Positions 26,928 through 35,604 of a DNA stretch of 64,000 nt are shown here, in pieces (the stretch's first letter is position 1; every line of letters begins with the position of its first letter). The DNA comes from Gordonia hydrophobica NBRC 16057 (GTDB taxonomy: Bacteria > Actinomycetota > Actinomycetes > Mycobacteriales > Mycobacteriaceae). The notes below the pieces were generated by a model. It was not told where the DNA came from, searched no databases, and was given only the letters and a program-made list of their open reading frames with translations. A program made the translations under genes and the position numbers. The stretch covers positions 248,001 through 312,000 of the forward strand of contig NZ_BCWU01000003.1 of the NCBI RefSeq assembly GCF_001592365.1, in the 5' to 3' direction.

Positions 26928-27011
26928 GACGGCTAGTTTCCCACACGGAGCGTCATCACACGCACTGTGCTCCGGGGCCGCGGCGCCGACCTCGAGTGCC
27001 CGAGACACGCC

Positions 27012-27602
27012 TTAGCTGTCGGGAGCGCTCGGAGCGTCGCCGACCGACCACACGGGCGCTGCGTCGGGATCGTCGAGCGGCGCGATCTCGGGAAGGTCGT
27101 CCTCATCGATGAGATGCTCGAACGCCGCCAGATTGCGCATCGATTCGCCACGGGCCTTGCGCCACGCCCATTCGCGTTTGATCGAGGTGAGGAAACCGAT
27201 CTCGAGGATCTGGTTGAAGTCGCCGTCGGCGGCCTCCAGAACCTGCCCCAGAATGCGGTCGACCTCCGTGACGGTGAGGGCGTCGACGGAGATCCGGCCG
27301 ACGAGATAGATGTCGCCGATGTTGTCGAGGGTGTAGGCGATCCCGTACAGGCGGCGATTCCGCTTCAGCAGCCAGCGGTAGACGGCCTCGAAGTTCTCGT
27401 CGGGTCGGCGGCAGACGAACGCCTCCACACGGACGCCGTGGCCACCAGCAGTCAGCAGCACCGTGGTCTTCAGCTTGCGCTCGCCCGGCAGTTCCAGCAC
27501 GAAGTGTTCCGACTTCGCTCCCCCGGACGCCTTCCGCACGTACTCCATGTCGTTGTCGTCGAGGGCGGTCTGCAGCGCCGCGACCGTCTGTTCCAGATTC
27601 AC
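27012..27602 (-). CDS. YbjN domain-containing protein
   Basis: 196 aa, counterpart of Rv0487. The YbjN fold spans about residues 5-145 ([19 protein letters not shown], then [20 protein letters not shown]); the C-terminus is acidic. YbjN proteins resemble type III secretion chaperones in fold and have no known catalytic activity. The start is the GTG at 27602, which overlaps the mshA stop (GTGA), so it is coupled to mycothiol synthesis genetically if not functionally. Confidence 0.85.
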   Translation of the reverse strand: MNLEQTVAALQTALDDNDMEYVRKASGGAKSEHFVLELPGERKLKTTVLLTAGGHGVRVEAFVCRRPDENFEAVYRWLLKRNRRLYGIAYTLDNIGDIYLVGRISVDALTVTEVDRILGQVLEAADGDFNQILEIGFLTSIKREWAWRKARGESMRNLAAFEHLIDEDDLPEIAPLDDPDAAPVWSVGDAPSAPDS

Positions 27603-28918
27603 GCCATCACCTTTGCTCTGTTCCGCCACCGTCGCAGCCCGAACCGGCCGCCGTCGGGCTGTGCATGCCGTCCGAACGCCGACATCGCCCGCGTATAGCC
27701 GGCCAGCAGTGAATCGGTGGTGTGCTCCCACGAGAACTGCAGCGCATGCTGCCCTGCGGCACGGCCCATGTCCGCACGACGCGCCGGGTCGGCCAGCAGT
27801 TCCGAGAGCCGCCGGGTCCATTCGTCGACGTCGTGACCGTCGACGAGAACTCCGGTACGCCCGTCATTCACCGCGACGCCGAGTCCGCCGACGCGCGCGG
27901 CGATAACCGGAACGCCGCACGCCTGCGCTTCGATCGCCACGAGCCCGAAGCTCTCCGAATAACTGGGGACGGCGACGACGTCGGACGCGCGGTAGACGTG
28001 CACCAGTCGCTCGGGCGGTTGCGGCGGCAGAAAGTCGACGCGGTCGGCGATGCCGAGGCGCTCGGCGAGGTCGATGAGTGCCGTCGGCTGCGCCAGTCCG
28101 CTGCCCGACGGACCGCCGACCACCATCACCCGCAACCGGCTGGTGGAGTCGGCCTTGATGAGCGGAGCCATCGCGGCCACCAGGACATCGGGCGCTTTGA
28201 GCGGCTGGATGCGGCCAACGAATGTGACGAACACGTCGTCCGGCCGGAGACCGAGCACCGCGCGGGAAGCACTGCGATCGCCCGGCGAATACCGATCCAG
28301 GTCGGCGCCGGGCACCACCACGTCGATGCGCGACGGGTCGGCGCCATACATGTCGACGAGTTCGGCTACCTCGGTAGCGGTGTTTGCGATCAGCCGGTCG
28401 GCCTCGTCGACCACCTGCTGCTCGCCCACCACGCGGAGCATCGGCTCGGCGGCGTCGCCCGCGGCGAGCGCCGCGTTCTTGACCGCCGCGAGCGTGTGGG
28501 CGGTGTGGATCAGCGGAACGCCCCATCGATCGCGTGCCAGCCAACCGACCTGTCCGGACAGCCAGTAGTGCGAGTGGATGAGGTCGTAGTAGCCGGGCTC
28601 CTGCGCGGCCTCGGCACGAAGCACATTGGCCGAGAAGGCGCAGAGCTGACTCGGCAGATCACGCTTGTCGAGGCCGTCGAACGGCCCCGCGACCACGTTC
28701 CGAACCGTGACGCCGGGAGCGGCATCGACCACCGGTTGGTCGGTGGACGACGTTGCGCGCGTGAAGATCTCGACGTCAATGCCGCGCCGGGCCAACCGGG
28801 TGGCCGTCTGCCAGACGTAGACGTTCATTCCGCCGGCGTCCCCCGTGCCGGGCTGTGCCAATGGAGAGGTGTGCACCGAGATCAAGGCGATACGCCTCGG
28901 TGTGGGGCCAGCGGTCAT
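27599..28918 (-). CDS. mshA: D-inositol-3-phosphate glycosyltransferase (mycothiol synthesis)
   Basis: 439 aa GT4-family glycosyltransferase. It joins UDP-GlcNAc to 1D-myo-inositol 3-phosphate, the first committed step of mycothiol. Signatures: [22 protein letters not shown] at the N-terminus (nucleotide-sugar side), [27 protein letters not shown] and the [21 protein letters not shown]-x7-E motif. The ATG at 28918 lies 6 bases after TACTCT (28925-28930), suggesting leaderless translation; longer in-frame starts add unconserved sequence. The gene is divergent from znuA with a 175-base gap. Confidence 0.94.
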   Translation of the reverse strand: MTAGPTPRRIALISVHTSPLAQPGTGDAGGMNVYVWQTATRLARRGIDVEIFTRATSSTDQPVVDAAPGVTVRNVVAGPFDGLDKRDLPSQLCAFSANVLRAEAAQEPGYYDLIHSHYWLSGQVGWLARDRWGVPLIHTAHTLAAVKNAALAAGDAAEPMLRVVGEQQVVDEADRLIANTATEVAELVDMYGADPSRIDVVVPGADLDRYSPGDRSASRAVLGLRPDDVFVTFVGRIQPLKAPDVLVAAMAPLIKADSTSRLRVMVVGGPSGSGLAQPTALIDLAERLGIADRVDFLPPQPPERLVHVYRASDVVAVPSYSESFGLVAIEAQACGVPVIAARVGGLGVAVNDGRTGVLVDGHDVDEWTRRLSELLADPARRADMGRAAGQHALQFSWEHTTDSLLAGYTRAMSAFGRHAQPDGGRFGLRRWRNRAKVMA

Positions 28919-29041
28919 GGTTCCAGAGTAGTTAATCACCGACACCGGTGATGCCCGCATCCGACGGCCCCCGGCGACGGGCTCACATATGCGCAGGTGG
29001 GCATCGCTTCGACAAGGCGGATCGACGGTAATACACTTGCC

Positions 29042-29062
29042 GGGAACGGTTTTCATTATCCC
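29042..29062 (+). promoter_or_regulatory. Candidate Zur half-site upstream of the metal transporter
   Basis: Contains TTTTCATTA (29050-29058), matching one arm of the mycobacterial zinc-uptake-regulator box (inverted TGAAAAT/ATTTTCA type). The left arm is poorly conserved (GGGAACGG), so this is a weak candidate. It lies 32 bases before the znuA start. Confidence 0.35.
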
Positions 29063-29093
29063 TATTTCGCATCCCTTGAAGGGGGCTCACCGC

Positions 29094-29993
29094 ATGACCA
29101 CAACCAGGGCCGCGCGCCGCGCACTCCTTGCGCTTCTGGCGCTCCTCACCGCCGTTGCCGCGACCGCGTGCAGCGGCAGTGACGGCCCAGCCGCGACCGA
29201 CAAGCCGGTCGTCGTCGCGTCGACGGATGTGTGGGCTGCGGTCGCCTCGGCCATCGGCGGCGAGCACGCCGAGGTCAGTGCGCTGTACCAGTCCCCCGAC
29301 GGCGATCCGCACGAGTTCGAGGCGTCGAGCGCCGACACCGCGCGGGTACAGGACGCCAATCTCATCGTCATGAACGGCGGCCACTACGACGAGTACATGG
29401 CCCAGGCTGCCGAGGGCGCCAAGGGCGCGCAGGTCGCTGCCACCGACGTCCGCTCCGACCCCTCCCGCGGCAACGAGCACGTCTTCTACGACCTCGTCGC
29501 CGTCTCGGAGACCGCGCAGGCGATCGCCGACAAACTCGCTGAGATCGCACCGGTGAACGAGAGCTACTACCGCGCCAACGCCGAGAAGTTCACCGCACAG
29601 ATCGACGAACTTCGCGCGTCGCTGACCGAGATCAAGTCCAAGCACGACGGCACCAAGGTCGCCTCCACCGAACCGCTCGCGGTCGCACTGCTGACCGACG
29701 CAGGTCTGGTCGACTCCGCACCGACCGGGTTCGTCAACGCAGTCGAAGAGGGGCAGTCGCCGTCCGCGGCCGACCGCGCGACGTTCGACGACCTGCTCAC
29801 CGCGCACAAGGTCGAGGCGCTCATCTACAATGTTCAGGCTGTCGACGCCAGCACCGAGGCGGTCCTGAAGATCGCCGGTCAGAGCAAGATCCCGGTGGTG
29901 CAGTTGACCGAGACTCTGCCCGCAGGCGTCACCGATTACATCACCTGGCAACGCGCCCAGATCGACGCGCTCGCGAAGGCCCTGGACTCGTGA
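29094..29993 (+). CDS. znuA: Metal (zinc/manganese) ABC transporter substrate-binding lipoprotein
   Basis: 299 aa. Signal peptide with lipobox (LTAVAATACSGS), so lipid-anchored outside the membrane. Cluster A-1 solute-binding protein: VVVASTDVWAAVASAIGG, the metal-binding GDPHEFEAS and MNGGHYDEYM histidines, and the VQLTETLP segment near the end. No His-rich loop, so zinc versus manganese cannot be told. The start at 29094 (MTTTRAAR) gives a normal signal peptide and follows AAGGGGG; the in-frame start at 28989 does not. The stop overlaps the ATPase start (GTGA). Confidence 0.88.
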   Translation: MTTTRAARRALLALLALLTAVAATACSGSDGPAATDKPVVVASTDVWAAVASAIGGEHAEVSALYQSPDGDPHEFEASSADTARVQDANLIVMNGGHYDEYMAQAAEGAKGAQVAATDVRSDPSRGNEHVFYDLVAVSETAQAIADKLAEIAPVNESYYRANAEKFTAQIDELRASLTEIKSKHDGTKVASTEPLAVALLTDAGLVDSAPTGFVNAVEEGQSPSAADRATFDDLLTAHKVEALIYNVQAVDASTEAVLKIAGQSKIPVVQLTETLPAGVTDYITWQRAQIDALAKALDS

Positions 29994-30820
29994 GCCGTCC
30001 ATCCCTGGCGTTCCGCGACGCCGGGCTCCGATTCGGCGACCGCGTCCTGTGGCAGGGACTGGACCTCGACATCGAGCCCGGCGAGTTCGTCGCCGTGCTC
30101 GGCCCGAACGGTTCCGGCAAGACCTCACTGCTGCGCGCGATCCTCGGACAGACCGAGCTGAGCGCCGGTGCCATCACCGCGGGCGGCACCGTCGGATACG
30201 TTCCGCAGCAGCACGCGGAGGACTCGGACACCATGATGCTGCGCGGCCGCGACTTGGTCGGGTTCGGCGTCGACGGCGGCCGGTGGGGCTTCGGTCTCCG
30301 GGGGATGGCACGGCGCCGTGCCGCGGTCGACAAGGCCATCGAGCAGGTGGGAGCCGAGGCGTTCGCGAACCGTCCCGTCGGACTGCTCTCGGGCGGTGAG
30401 CAGCAGCGACTGCGCATCGCGCAGGCCCTGACCCGCGACCCTGCGGTGCTCTTGTGCGACGAACCGCTCGCCAGCCTCGACCTCGCGAGCCAGCAGGTGG
30501 TGGTCGACCTCCTCGACACCCGGCGTCGCCGCGACGACACGTCGATCCTGTTCGTGACGCATGAGTTGAATCCGGTCCTACCGTTCGTCGATCGTGTGCT
30601 CTACCTCGCGGGCGGGTCGTTCCGTATCGGCACCGTCGACGAGGTGATGAACTCGCGCACCCTCAGCACGCTGTACGGCAGTCCCGTCGAGGTTTTGCGG
30701 ATCGGCGGTCGGCTCGTCGTCGTCGGCGGCGAAGACGATCACCACTGCAGTACACACGCCTATCCGGGCGACGTGCTGGGCACCGATGTCGGCTTCGCCG
30801 TCGCGGGAGAGGATCTGTGA
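29990..30820 (+). CDS. znuC: Metal ABC transporter ATP-binding protein
   Basis: 276 aa ABC ATPase. Walker A VLGPNGSGKTSLL, Q-loop VPQQH, signature LLSGGEQQRLRIAQAL, Walker B VLLCDEPLASLD and the H-loop FVTHEL. The C-terminal extension of about 40 residues contains a His pair (GGEDDHHCSTHAY) that could sense or bind metal. Start GTG overlaps the znuA stop; stop overlaps the permease start. Confidence 0.92.
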   Translation: MSRPSLAFRDAGLRFGDRVLWQGLDLDIEPGEFVAVLGPNGSGKTSLLRAILGQTELSAGAITAGGTVGYVPQQHAEDSDTMMLRGRDLVGFGVDGGRWGFGLRGMARRRAAVDKAIEQVGAEAFANRPVGLLSGGEQQRLRIAQALTRDPAVLLCDEPLASLDLASQQVVVDLLDTRRRRDDTSILFVTHELNPVLPFVDRVLYLAGGSFRIGTVDEVMNSRTLSTLYGSPVEVLRIGGRLVVVGGEDDHHCSTHAYPGDVLGTDVGFAVAGEDL

Positions 30821-31680
30821 GCGCGGCGTCGACGACGATTCTCGCCGCCGACCTCGGGCAGTTCTGGAATTTCTCGCAGACCGGTGAACTCCTGTCGCGC
30901 GGGTTCGTGCAGCAGTCGTTGATCGCGATCGCGTTGCTCGGGCTGATCGGCGGGCTGCTGGGTCCGATGATCGTCGCTCGCCAGATGAGCTTCGCCGTTC
31001 ACGGTGCGGCAGAGCTTTCGTTCACCGGCGCCTCGGCGGCGTTGCTCGCCGGATTCAGCGTGAACCTCGGTGGTGTGATCGGTGCCGTGATCGCCGCCGC
31101 CGTGTTCGGCGTGCTGGGACGACGCGCCCGCGAGCGCGACTCGGTGATCGGCGTCGTGATGGCCTTCGGCCTCGGTCTCGGCGTCCTGTTCCTCAGCCTC
31201 AACGGGCGGGTCGGGACCGGCTTCGCCCTGCTGACGGGGCAGGCCAGCAGCGTCGACAATGAGGACTTGGTCGCCGTCGCGGTCACGGCCGTGGTGATCG
31301 TGGCGGTCCTCGCACTGATCTATCGGCCACTGATGTTCTCCAGCCTGGACCCGCGCGTCGCCGCGGCGTCGGGCGTCTCGGTGCGAACGCTGTCGATCGT
31401 CTTCGCGATTCTGGTGGGCCTCGCAGCCGCACAGGGCGTGCAGATCATCGGCGCACTGCTGGTGATGAGCCTGCTGATCACCCCTGCCGCGTCGGCCGTG
31501 CGCCTGTCGGCGAATCCGACGACGGTGCTGATCCTCTCGGTCGTGTTCGCCGAGGTCGCCGCCGTCGGCGGCCTGATCCTCTCGTTGGCCCCCGAACTCC
31601 CGATCTCGGTGCTGGTCACGACGATCTCGTTCGCGATCTACGTCGTCTGCCGGCTCATCGGAATGCGCGCGCGGGACTGA
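30817..31680 (+). CDS. znuB: Metal ABC transporter permease
   Basis: 287 aa with about eight hydrophobic helices, ABC-3 family. Typical segments: LGPMIVARQMSFAVHGAAELSFTGAS, VIGVVMAFGLGLGVLFL and GALLVMSLLITPAASA. It completes a three-gene zinc/manganese importer in the order binding protein, ATPase, permease, all overlapping by 4 bases. A strong nested inverted repeat follows the stop. Confidence 0.92.
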   Translation: MSAASTTILAADLGQFWNFSQTGELLSRGFVQQSLIAIALLGLIGGLLGPMIVARQMSFAVHGAAELSFTGASAALLAGFSVNLGGVIGAVIAAAVFGVLGRRARERDSVIGVVMAFGLGLGVLFLSLNGRVGTGFALLTGQASSVDNEDLVAVAVTAVVIVAVLALIYRPLMFSSLDPRVAAASGVSVRTLSIVFAILVGLAAAQGVQIIGALLVMSLLITPAASAVRLSANPTTVLILSVVFAEVAAVGGLILSLAPELPISVLVTTISFAIYVVCRLIGMRARD

Positions 31681-31695
31681 CCGCCCTCCCCCACG

Positions 31696-31769
31696 GCGTC
31701 GTCACCTCCTCGATCGCTCGTCACCCCCTCAGCTGAGGAGGTGACGAGCAACTGAGTGGGTGACGACGC
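31696..31769. terminator. Nested inverted repeat, probable bidirectional terminator
   Basis: Inner palindrome 31716-31749 has 17-base arms GCTCGTCACCCCCTCAG / CTGAGGAGGTGACGAGC with one mismatch and no loop. An outer pair GCGTCGTCACC (31696-31706) / GGTGACGACGC (31759-31769) is also perfect. It lies between the convergent znuB and TetR genes. Confidence 0.75.
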
Positions 31770-31781
31770 TGGAGTCGCAGG

Positions 31782-32405
31782 CTACGCGTCGACCCGACCG
31801 GAGACTTCGAGAAGCGCGGAGAACATCGCCTCCCAGTGAGCCAGCGCCGGATCGGTGTGCGGGTCGCGCGGATGGAACGTGTAGGCGAGCCGAGCGCCGC
31901 GCATCGACGTGATCATCACTTCGCGGGTCCGCACATAGTCGGGTCGCGCCACGATCCGCTCGCCGAAGAGTTCGTCGGCCCGATCGCGAAGAATCCCGAG
32001 CATCGCCGGCTCCACGCGCGACAGCGCCTCGCGCAGTTCCGGATTCGCGGTCCGCGCCCCCATCCACAGTTCCATCGACGCCCAGAAGCACGACTGCCCG
32101 GTGATCTCCCACATGGCGGCGACCGCGAATCGGATCCGCTCGTCGACGTCGTCGGGGATGGTGACGCCGGCCGTCAACTCGGCGATTCGGACCTCGGCGA
32201 GGTGGTGAACCGCCGCCGTCAGCAGCACCTCACGCGAGGGAAAGTGGTGCAGCAACCGGCCTCGCGAGACGCCCGCGACCTGCTGGATGTGCAGCGTCGT
32301 CGCCGCCGAATAGCCCTCTTCAAACAACACCTTCGACGCGGCCTCGAGGATCATGTCGCGCGTCTGCGCTGCGCGGTCCTGCTGTTTCCGTTCCACGTGA
32401 ATCAT
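31782..32405 (-). CDS. TetR-family transcriptional regulator
   Basis: 207 aa. N-terminal HTH (residues about 15-60) with the recognition region TLHIQQVAGVSRGRLLHHFPSR; the C-terminal part is an all-helical ligand domain (TetR_C). It is divergent from the nitronate monooxygenase gene 65 bases away, with a perfect inverted repeat between them, so it most likely represses that gene and itself. Ligand unknown; a nitroalkane or aliphatic acid related to the neighbour is a guess. Confidence 0.88.
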   Translation of the reverse strand: MIHVERKQQDRAAQTRDMILEAASKVLFEEGYSAATTLHIQQVAGVSRGRLLHHFPSREVLLTAAVHHLAEVRIAELTAGVTIPDDVDERIRFAVAAMWEITGQSCFWASMELWMGARTANPELREALSRVEPAMLGILRDRADELFGERIVARPDYVRTREVMITSMRGARLAYTFHPRDPHTDPALAHWEAMFSALLEVSGRVDA

Positions 32406-32440
32406 TCTCCACCATCGTCACATCACAAGACTCTTCCCAA

Positions 32441-32458
32441 ACAGTCATATCTGACTGT
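32441..32458. promoter_or_regulatory. Probable TetR operator
   Basis: Perfect inverted repeat ACAGTCA-TATC-TGACTGT in the divergent intergenic region. It ends at the first base of the predicted -10 element of the monooxygenase gene, well placed for repression. Confidence 0.7.
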
Positions 32459-32463
32459 ATCGT
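32458..32463 (+). promoter_or_regulatory. -10 element of the leaderless monooxygenase promoter
   Basis: TATCGT ends exactly 7 bases before the ATG at 32471. It abuts the inverted repeat at 32441-32458. Confidence 0.6.
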
Positions 32464-32470
32464 TCGAAAC

Positions 32471-33457
32471 ATGTCGCTACCAGAGATTCTGCAGACCCCG
32501 CTCACCGTCCCCGTCGTCGCGTCGCCGATGTTCATCGCGTCGGGCCCCGCCCTGGTGAGCGCTCAGTGCCAGGCCGGTGTCATCGGTTCGTTCCCCGCGC
32601 TCAACGCCCGACCGGCCTCCCAGCTGTCGGATTGGCTCGACGAGATCACCGAGTCGAACGCCGCTTACGCCGCCGCCAACCCCGACGCGATCGTCGCCCC
32701 GTTCGCCGTCAACCAGATCGTCCATCGGTCCAATGCCCGTCTCGACGAGGACCTCGCGACGATCGTCGAGCATCGGGTGCCGATCGTCATCACCTCACTC
32801 GGCGCCCGCCCCGACGTGAACGAGGCCGTGCACTCGTACGGCGGCATCGTCCTCCACGACATCATCAACGACGAGTTCGCGCGCAAGGCCGTCGAGCGCG
32901 GCGCCGATGGCTTGATCGCCGTCGCCGCCGGTGCAGGCGGGCACGCGGGCACGCTCTCGCCGTTCGCCCTGGTTCAGGAGATCCGGGAGTGGTTCGACGG
33001 CCCGTTGCTCCTGTCGGGCGCGATCGCCCACGGTCGCTCGATTCTGGCGGCGCTGGCCGCAGGCGCCGACTTCGCCTACGTCGGTTCTGCGTTCCTCGCG
33101 ACCGACGAGGCCAACGTCGTCGACGGTTACAAGGACATGGTGGTCGACTCGCGGGCCGACGACATCATCTACAGCAGCACCTTCACCGGCGTGCACGGCA
33201 ACTATCTGCGCAAGAGCATCGAGGTGCACGGCCTCGACCCGGCGAACCTCCCGAAGCCCACGTCCGGCCCCAACCCGCTGAGCGGCGGGCTCGGTGAGGT
33301 CAAGGCGTGGCGCGACGTCTGGGGTTCCGGTCAGGGCATCGGCTCGGTCGCCTCACGCGGCACGGTCGCCGAGACCGTCGACCGCCTCGCCGCCGAGTAC
33401 CACGCAGCACGCGAGGGCCTGCTCGAGCGGGTCGGCGCCTTAGTCCGTACTTCGTGA
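32471..33457 (+). CDS. Nitronate monooxygenase / 2-nitropropane-dioxygenase-like flavoprotein
   Basis: 328 aa FMN-dependent TIM barrel (NPD/NMO family) that oxidises alkyl nitronates such as propionate 3-nitronate. Signatures: TVPVVASPMFIASGPALVSA, the VNQIVHRSN segment, AAGAGGHAGTLSPFALV with the conserved His, and the FMN phosphate loop LSGAIAHGRSIL / AGADFAYVGSAFLAT. The last five residues (LVRTS) and the stop codon are encoded inside a large perfect palindrome (33440-33486), which may have replaced the original C-terminus. Regulated by the divergent TetR gene. Confidence 0.88.
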   Translation: MSLPEILQTPLTVPVVASPMFIASGPALVSAQCQAGVIGSFPALNARPASQLSDWLDEITESNAAYAAANPDAIVAPFAVNQIVHRSNARLDEDLATIVEHRVPIVITSLGARPDVNEAVHSYGGIVLHDIINDEFARKAVERGADGLIAVAAGAGGHAGTLSPFALVQEIREWFDGPLLLSGAIAHGRSILAALAAGADFAYVGSAFLATDEANVVDGYKDMVVDSRADDIIYSSTFTGVHGNYLRKSIEVHGLDPANLPKPTSGPNPLSGGLGEVKAWRDVWGSGQGIGSVASRGTVAETVDRLAAEYHAAREGLLERVGALVRTS

Positions 33458-33486
33458 CCAGTATGTGGTCACGAAGTACGGACTAA
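33440..33486. terminator. 21-bp perfect inverted repeat, probable bidirectional terminator
   Basis: Arms 33440-33460 and 33466-33486 are perfectly complementary over 21 bases with a GTATG loop. The left arm begins TTAGTCCGTACTTCG and includes the stop codon of the monooxygenase gene. It lies between convergent genes. Lower GC than the surroundings. Confidence 0.75.
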
Positions 33487-33509
33487 AGTCGTCGACCCCG
33501 AACCGGCCA

Positions 33510-34022
33510 TCACTCCTCCGCGAAGCCCGGGTTGCAGCGGGTAGAGATCATCTCGTCGGGGCTCACCACGGGGCGGTCGGGTTCGAGGTTCCACGTCGGC
33601 TTGTCGGGCTGCACCAGGCGGGCGAAGGTCCAGTGGCACTGGAACTGTTCCTTCATCCCCGGGGCGTCAGCGGACGGGTCGAGTTTCAGGACCTCGGTCC
33701 AGGCCTCGTCGCCCGCGGTGGGCGACGAGACGTTGCGACCGTTGCGGGTCGGCGCGATCTGCAGGCTCGGCCCCACCTCCGTCTGAACCCACGTCGCCGA
33801 CGCGATGTACGGCGGCGGGAGGACCGGGGTCGACGACGCCGCCGTCGTCTCCGTCGACGCTGCGGATGACGTGGTGGACGGCGCCGTCGTCGACGTCGCC
33901 GTCGTCGAACTCGGCGCCGGGACGTAGTCGGTGATGCCGGACGACTCGCCGTCGCCGGAACAGCCGACCAGGGTGAGTACGGCCGCACAGCAGGCGGCCG
34001 CAGCCATCACCCGTCGCGTCAC
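33510..34022 (-). CDS. DUF2599-domain lipoprotein
   Basis: 170 aa. Signal peptide with lipobox (LTLVGCSGDG), a Ser/Thr/Ala-rich linker of about 45 residues, then a DUF2599-like domain: WVQTEVGPSLQIAPTRNGR, AWTEVLKLDPSAD, GMKEQFQCHW, WNLEPDRPVVS and the terminal STRCNPGF. The two cysteines probably form a disulfide. Such domains are common in secreted actinobacterial proteins of unknown function. The start overlaps the carboxylesterase stop (ATGA). Confidence 0.82.
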   Translation of the reverse strand: MTRRVMAAAACCAAVLTLVGCSGDGESSGITDYVPAPSSTTATSTTAPSTTSSAASTETTAASSTPVLPPPYIASATWVQTEVGPSLQIAPTRNGRNVSSPTAGDEAWTEVLKLDPSADAPGMKEQFQCHWTFARLVQPDKPTWNLEPDRPVVSPDEMISTRCNPGFAEE

Positions 34023-35572
34023 CCGGTCACCTCGCGGTGGACGCGCTCCCAGGCCGCGCGGCGCTCACCGTCCGGATCGCGCTCCACGCGCGGCGGATCG
34101 TCGAGGATCATCACGCGACGGTCGTCGACCGTGTACTCGGGCCAGTCGGGCGACGGCGTGCCGGTGCGCGCGAACCAGCTCCAGCGCGACTGCATGGTCG
34201 CGGTGATGCGCTTGGTGGCGCCCCAACTGCCTGCGGCGGCCAGTCCGGCGCCGATCGGGTCGCGATAGATGCCGAACACCGCGAACAGCTCGGTCGCATG
34301 CGTGGCACCGATTCCACTGGCCTCCAACACCTTCGGCGCATAGTCGTACCGGTAGACGTAGGTCGGCGCGTGCGCGCCGTGGTACGCCGCGAACAGGGTC
34401 GTCGGCGCCTGGAAGGTCGCGTCGGCGGCGAGTCGCACATGATCGCGCTTCCCCGGATACAGCCGCTCCAGCTGTTCGAACACCTCCGGGTCGTCGACGC
34501 CGATCAGCGCCTGCGTGGAATCCGGCAGGATGTCCCAGAACCGCGCGAAGAGCTCGCCCTCGTCCTTGTTGTTGCCGATGATCAGCGGCACCGGCAGCGT
34601 CTGTCCCGCACGCGCGGCGTCGACGGGGCGCAGCGGTAGAAAATCCCCGTCGACGACCGGCGCGAACGGGATGGGATCGCTCAGCTTCGCAGCGCGCGTG
34701 AAACCCAGCAGCTTGTTGCCGGTCGCGAGCAGTTCCGCCGCCGTCGCATCGCCGACCACGCGCGCCACCTCGGCCGGATCGAGCGGCGGCTCGTCGCGCT
34801 CAGCGCCTTTACGCCGCGTCGGATCTTTGAGCAGCCGCACGAACTCGTCGGCGAAGATCTGCGCATTCTCCTTGGTCACGACCAGATCCGGGGCGGGGCT
34901 CTGCGAGATGGCGCGCGCGAACAGTCCTTCCGCCGCAGGCGTCGACAGGAGCGTCAGGATCGCCGCGCCGCCGGCACTCTCGCCGAAGATCGTCACGCGA
35001 TCGCGGTCGCCGCCGAACTCGGCGATGTTGCGCTGCACCCACTCCAGACCCGCGATCATGTCGCGCAGGGCGAGGTTGCTGTCGAACTGCCGCTCGGGCG
35101 TCGAATAGTCGCTGAAGTCCAGGAAGCCGAGCGGCCCGACGCGGTAGTTGACCGTCACCACGATCACGTCGCGCGAGCGCGCGAGGTACGAGCCGTCGTA
35201 GATCGGCGTCGACGTGCCGCCGAGAATGTAGGCGCCGCCGTAGAAGTACACCATCACCGGTCGCGGGGTCACCGACGTGGTCGAGGGCGCGAAGACGTTC
35301 AACGTCAGGCAGTCCTCGCTGCGCGGCTGAAACGTGCCGGCGCCGCGCGCGGTGAACAGCTTCTCCTGGATGGGCGCGTTGCCGTAGTCGAAGCACTCCC
35401 GGACGCCCGGCCACGGGATCACCGGCCGCGGTGCGCGCCACCGGTACTGCCGCACCGGTGGCTCCGCGAACGGGATGCCGAGCCAGGCGACGGTGCCGCG
35501 GCGACCGAGCCGCCCGCGTTTGCCTTCGACGGCGCCGTCGTGCGTCTGGATCACAGTTTCCATTCCTGCCAT
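34019..35572 (-). CDS. Type-B carboxylesterase/lipase family protein
   Basis: 517 aa alpha/beta hydrolase of the carboxylesterase-B family. Signatures: AWLGIPFAEPPV, SEDCLTLNVFAPS, oxyanion region VYFYGGAYILGG, the nucleophile motif TIFGESAGGAAIL, and a C-terminal catalytic His in GATHATELFAVFG. The ATG at 35572 is preferred over 35563 because a TACGCT element (35580-35585) ends 7 bases before it. No signal peptide, so cytoplasmic. Divergent from pxpA with only 32 bases between starts. Confidence 0.88.
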   Translation of the reverse strand: MAGMETVIQTHDGAVEGKRGRLGRRGTVAWLGIPFAEPPVRQYRWRAPRPVIPWPGVRECFDYGNAPIQEKLFTARGAGTFQPRSEDCLTLNVFAPSTTSVTPRPVMVYFYGGAYILGGTSTPIYDGSYLARSRDVIVVTVNYRVGPLGFLDFSDYSTPERQFDSNLALRDMIAGLEWVQRNIAEFGGDRDRVTIFGESAGGAAILTLLSTPAAEGLFARAISQSPAPDLVVTKENAQIFADEFVRLLKDPTRRKGAERDEPPLDPAEVARVVGDATAAELLATGNKLLGFTRAAKLSDPIPFAPVVDGDFLPLRPVDAARAGQTLPVPLIIGNNKDEGELFARFWDILPDSTQALIGVDDPEVFEQLERLYPGKRDHVRLAADATFQAPTTLFAAYHGAHAPTYVYRYDYAPKVLEASGIGATHATELFAVFGIYRDPIGAGLAAAGSWGATKRITATMQSRWSWFARTGTPSPDWPEYTVDDRRVMILDDPPRVERDPDGERRAAWERVHREVTG

Positions 35573-35604
35573 GGACTCGAGCGTATCGGGAAACGGTCAT
35601 TACC

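Noticed and set aside
28989..29093. Upstream in-frame start for znuA
   Set aside because: The extension contains the promoter-like region and would bury the signal peptide; the ATG at 29094 gives a normal lipoprotein leader.
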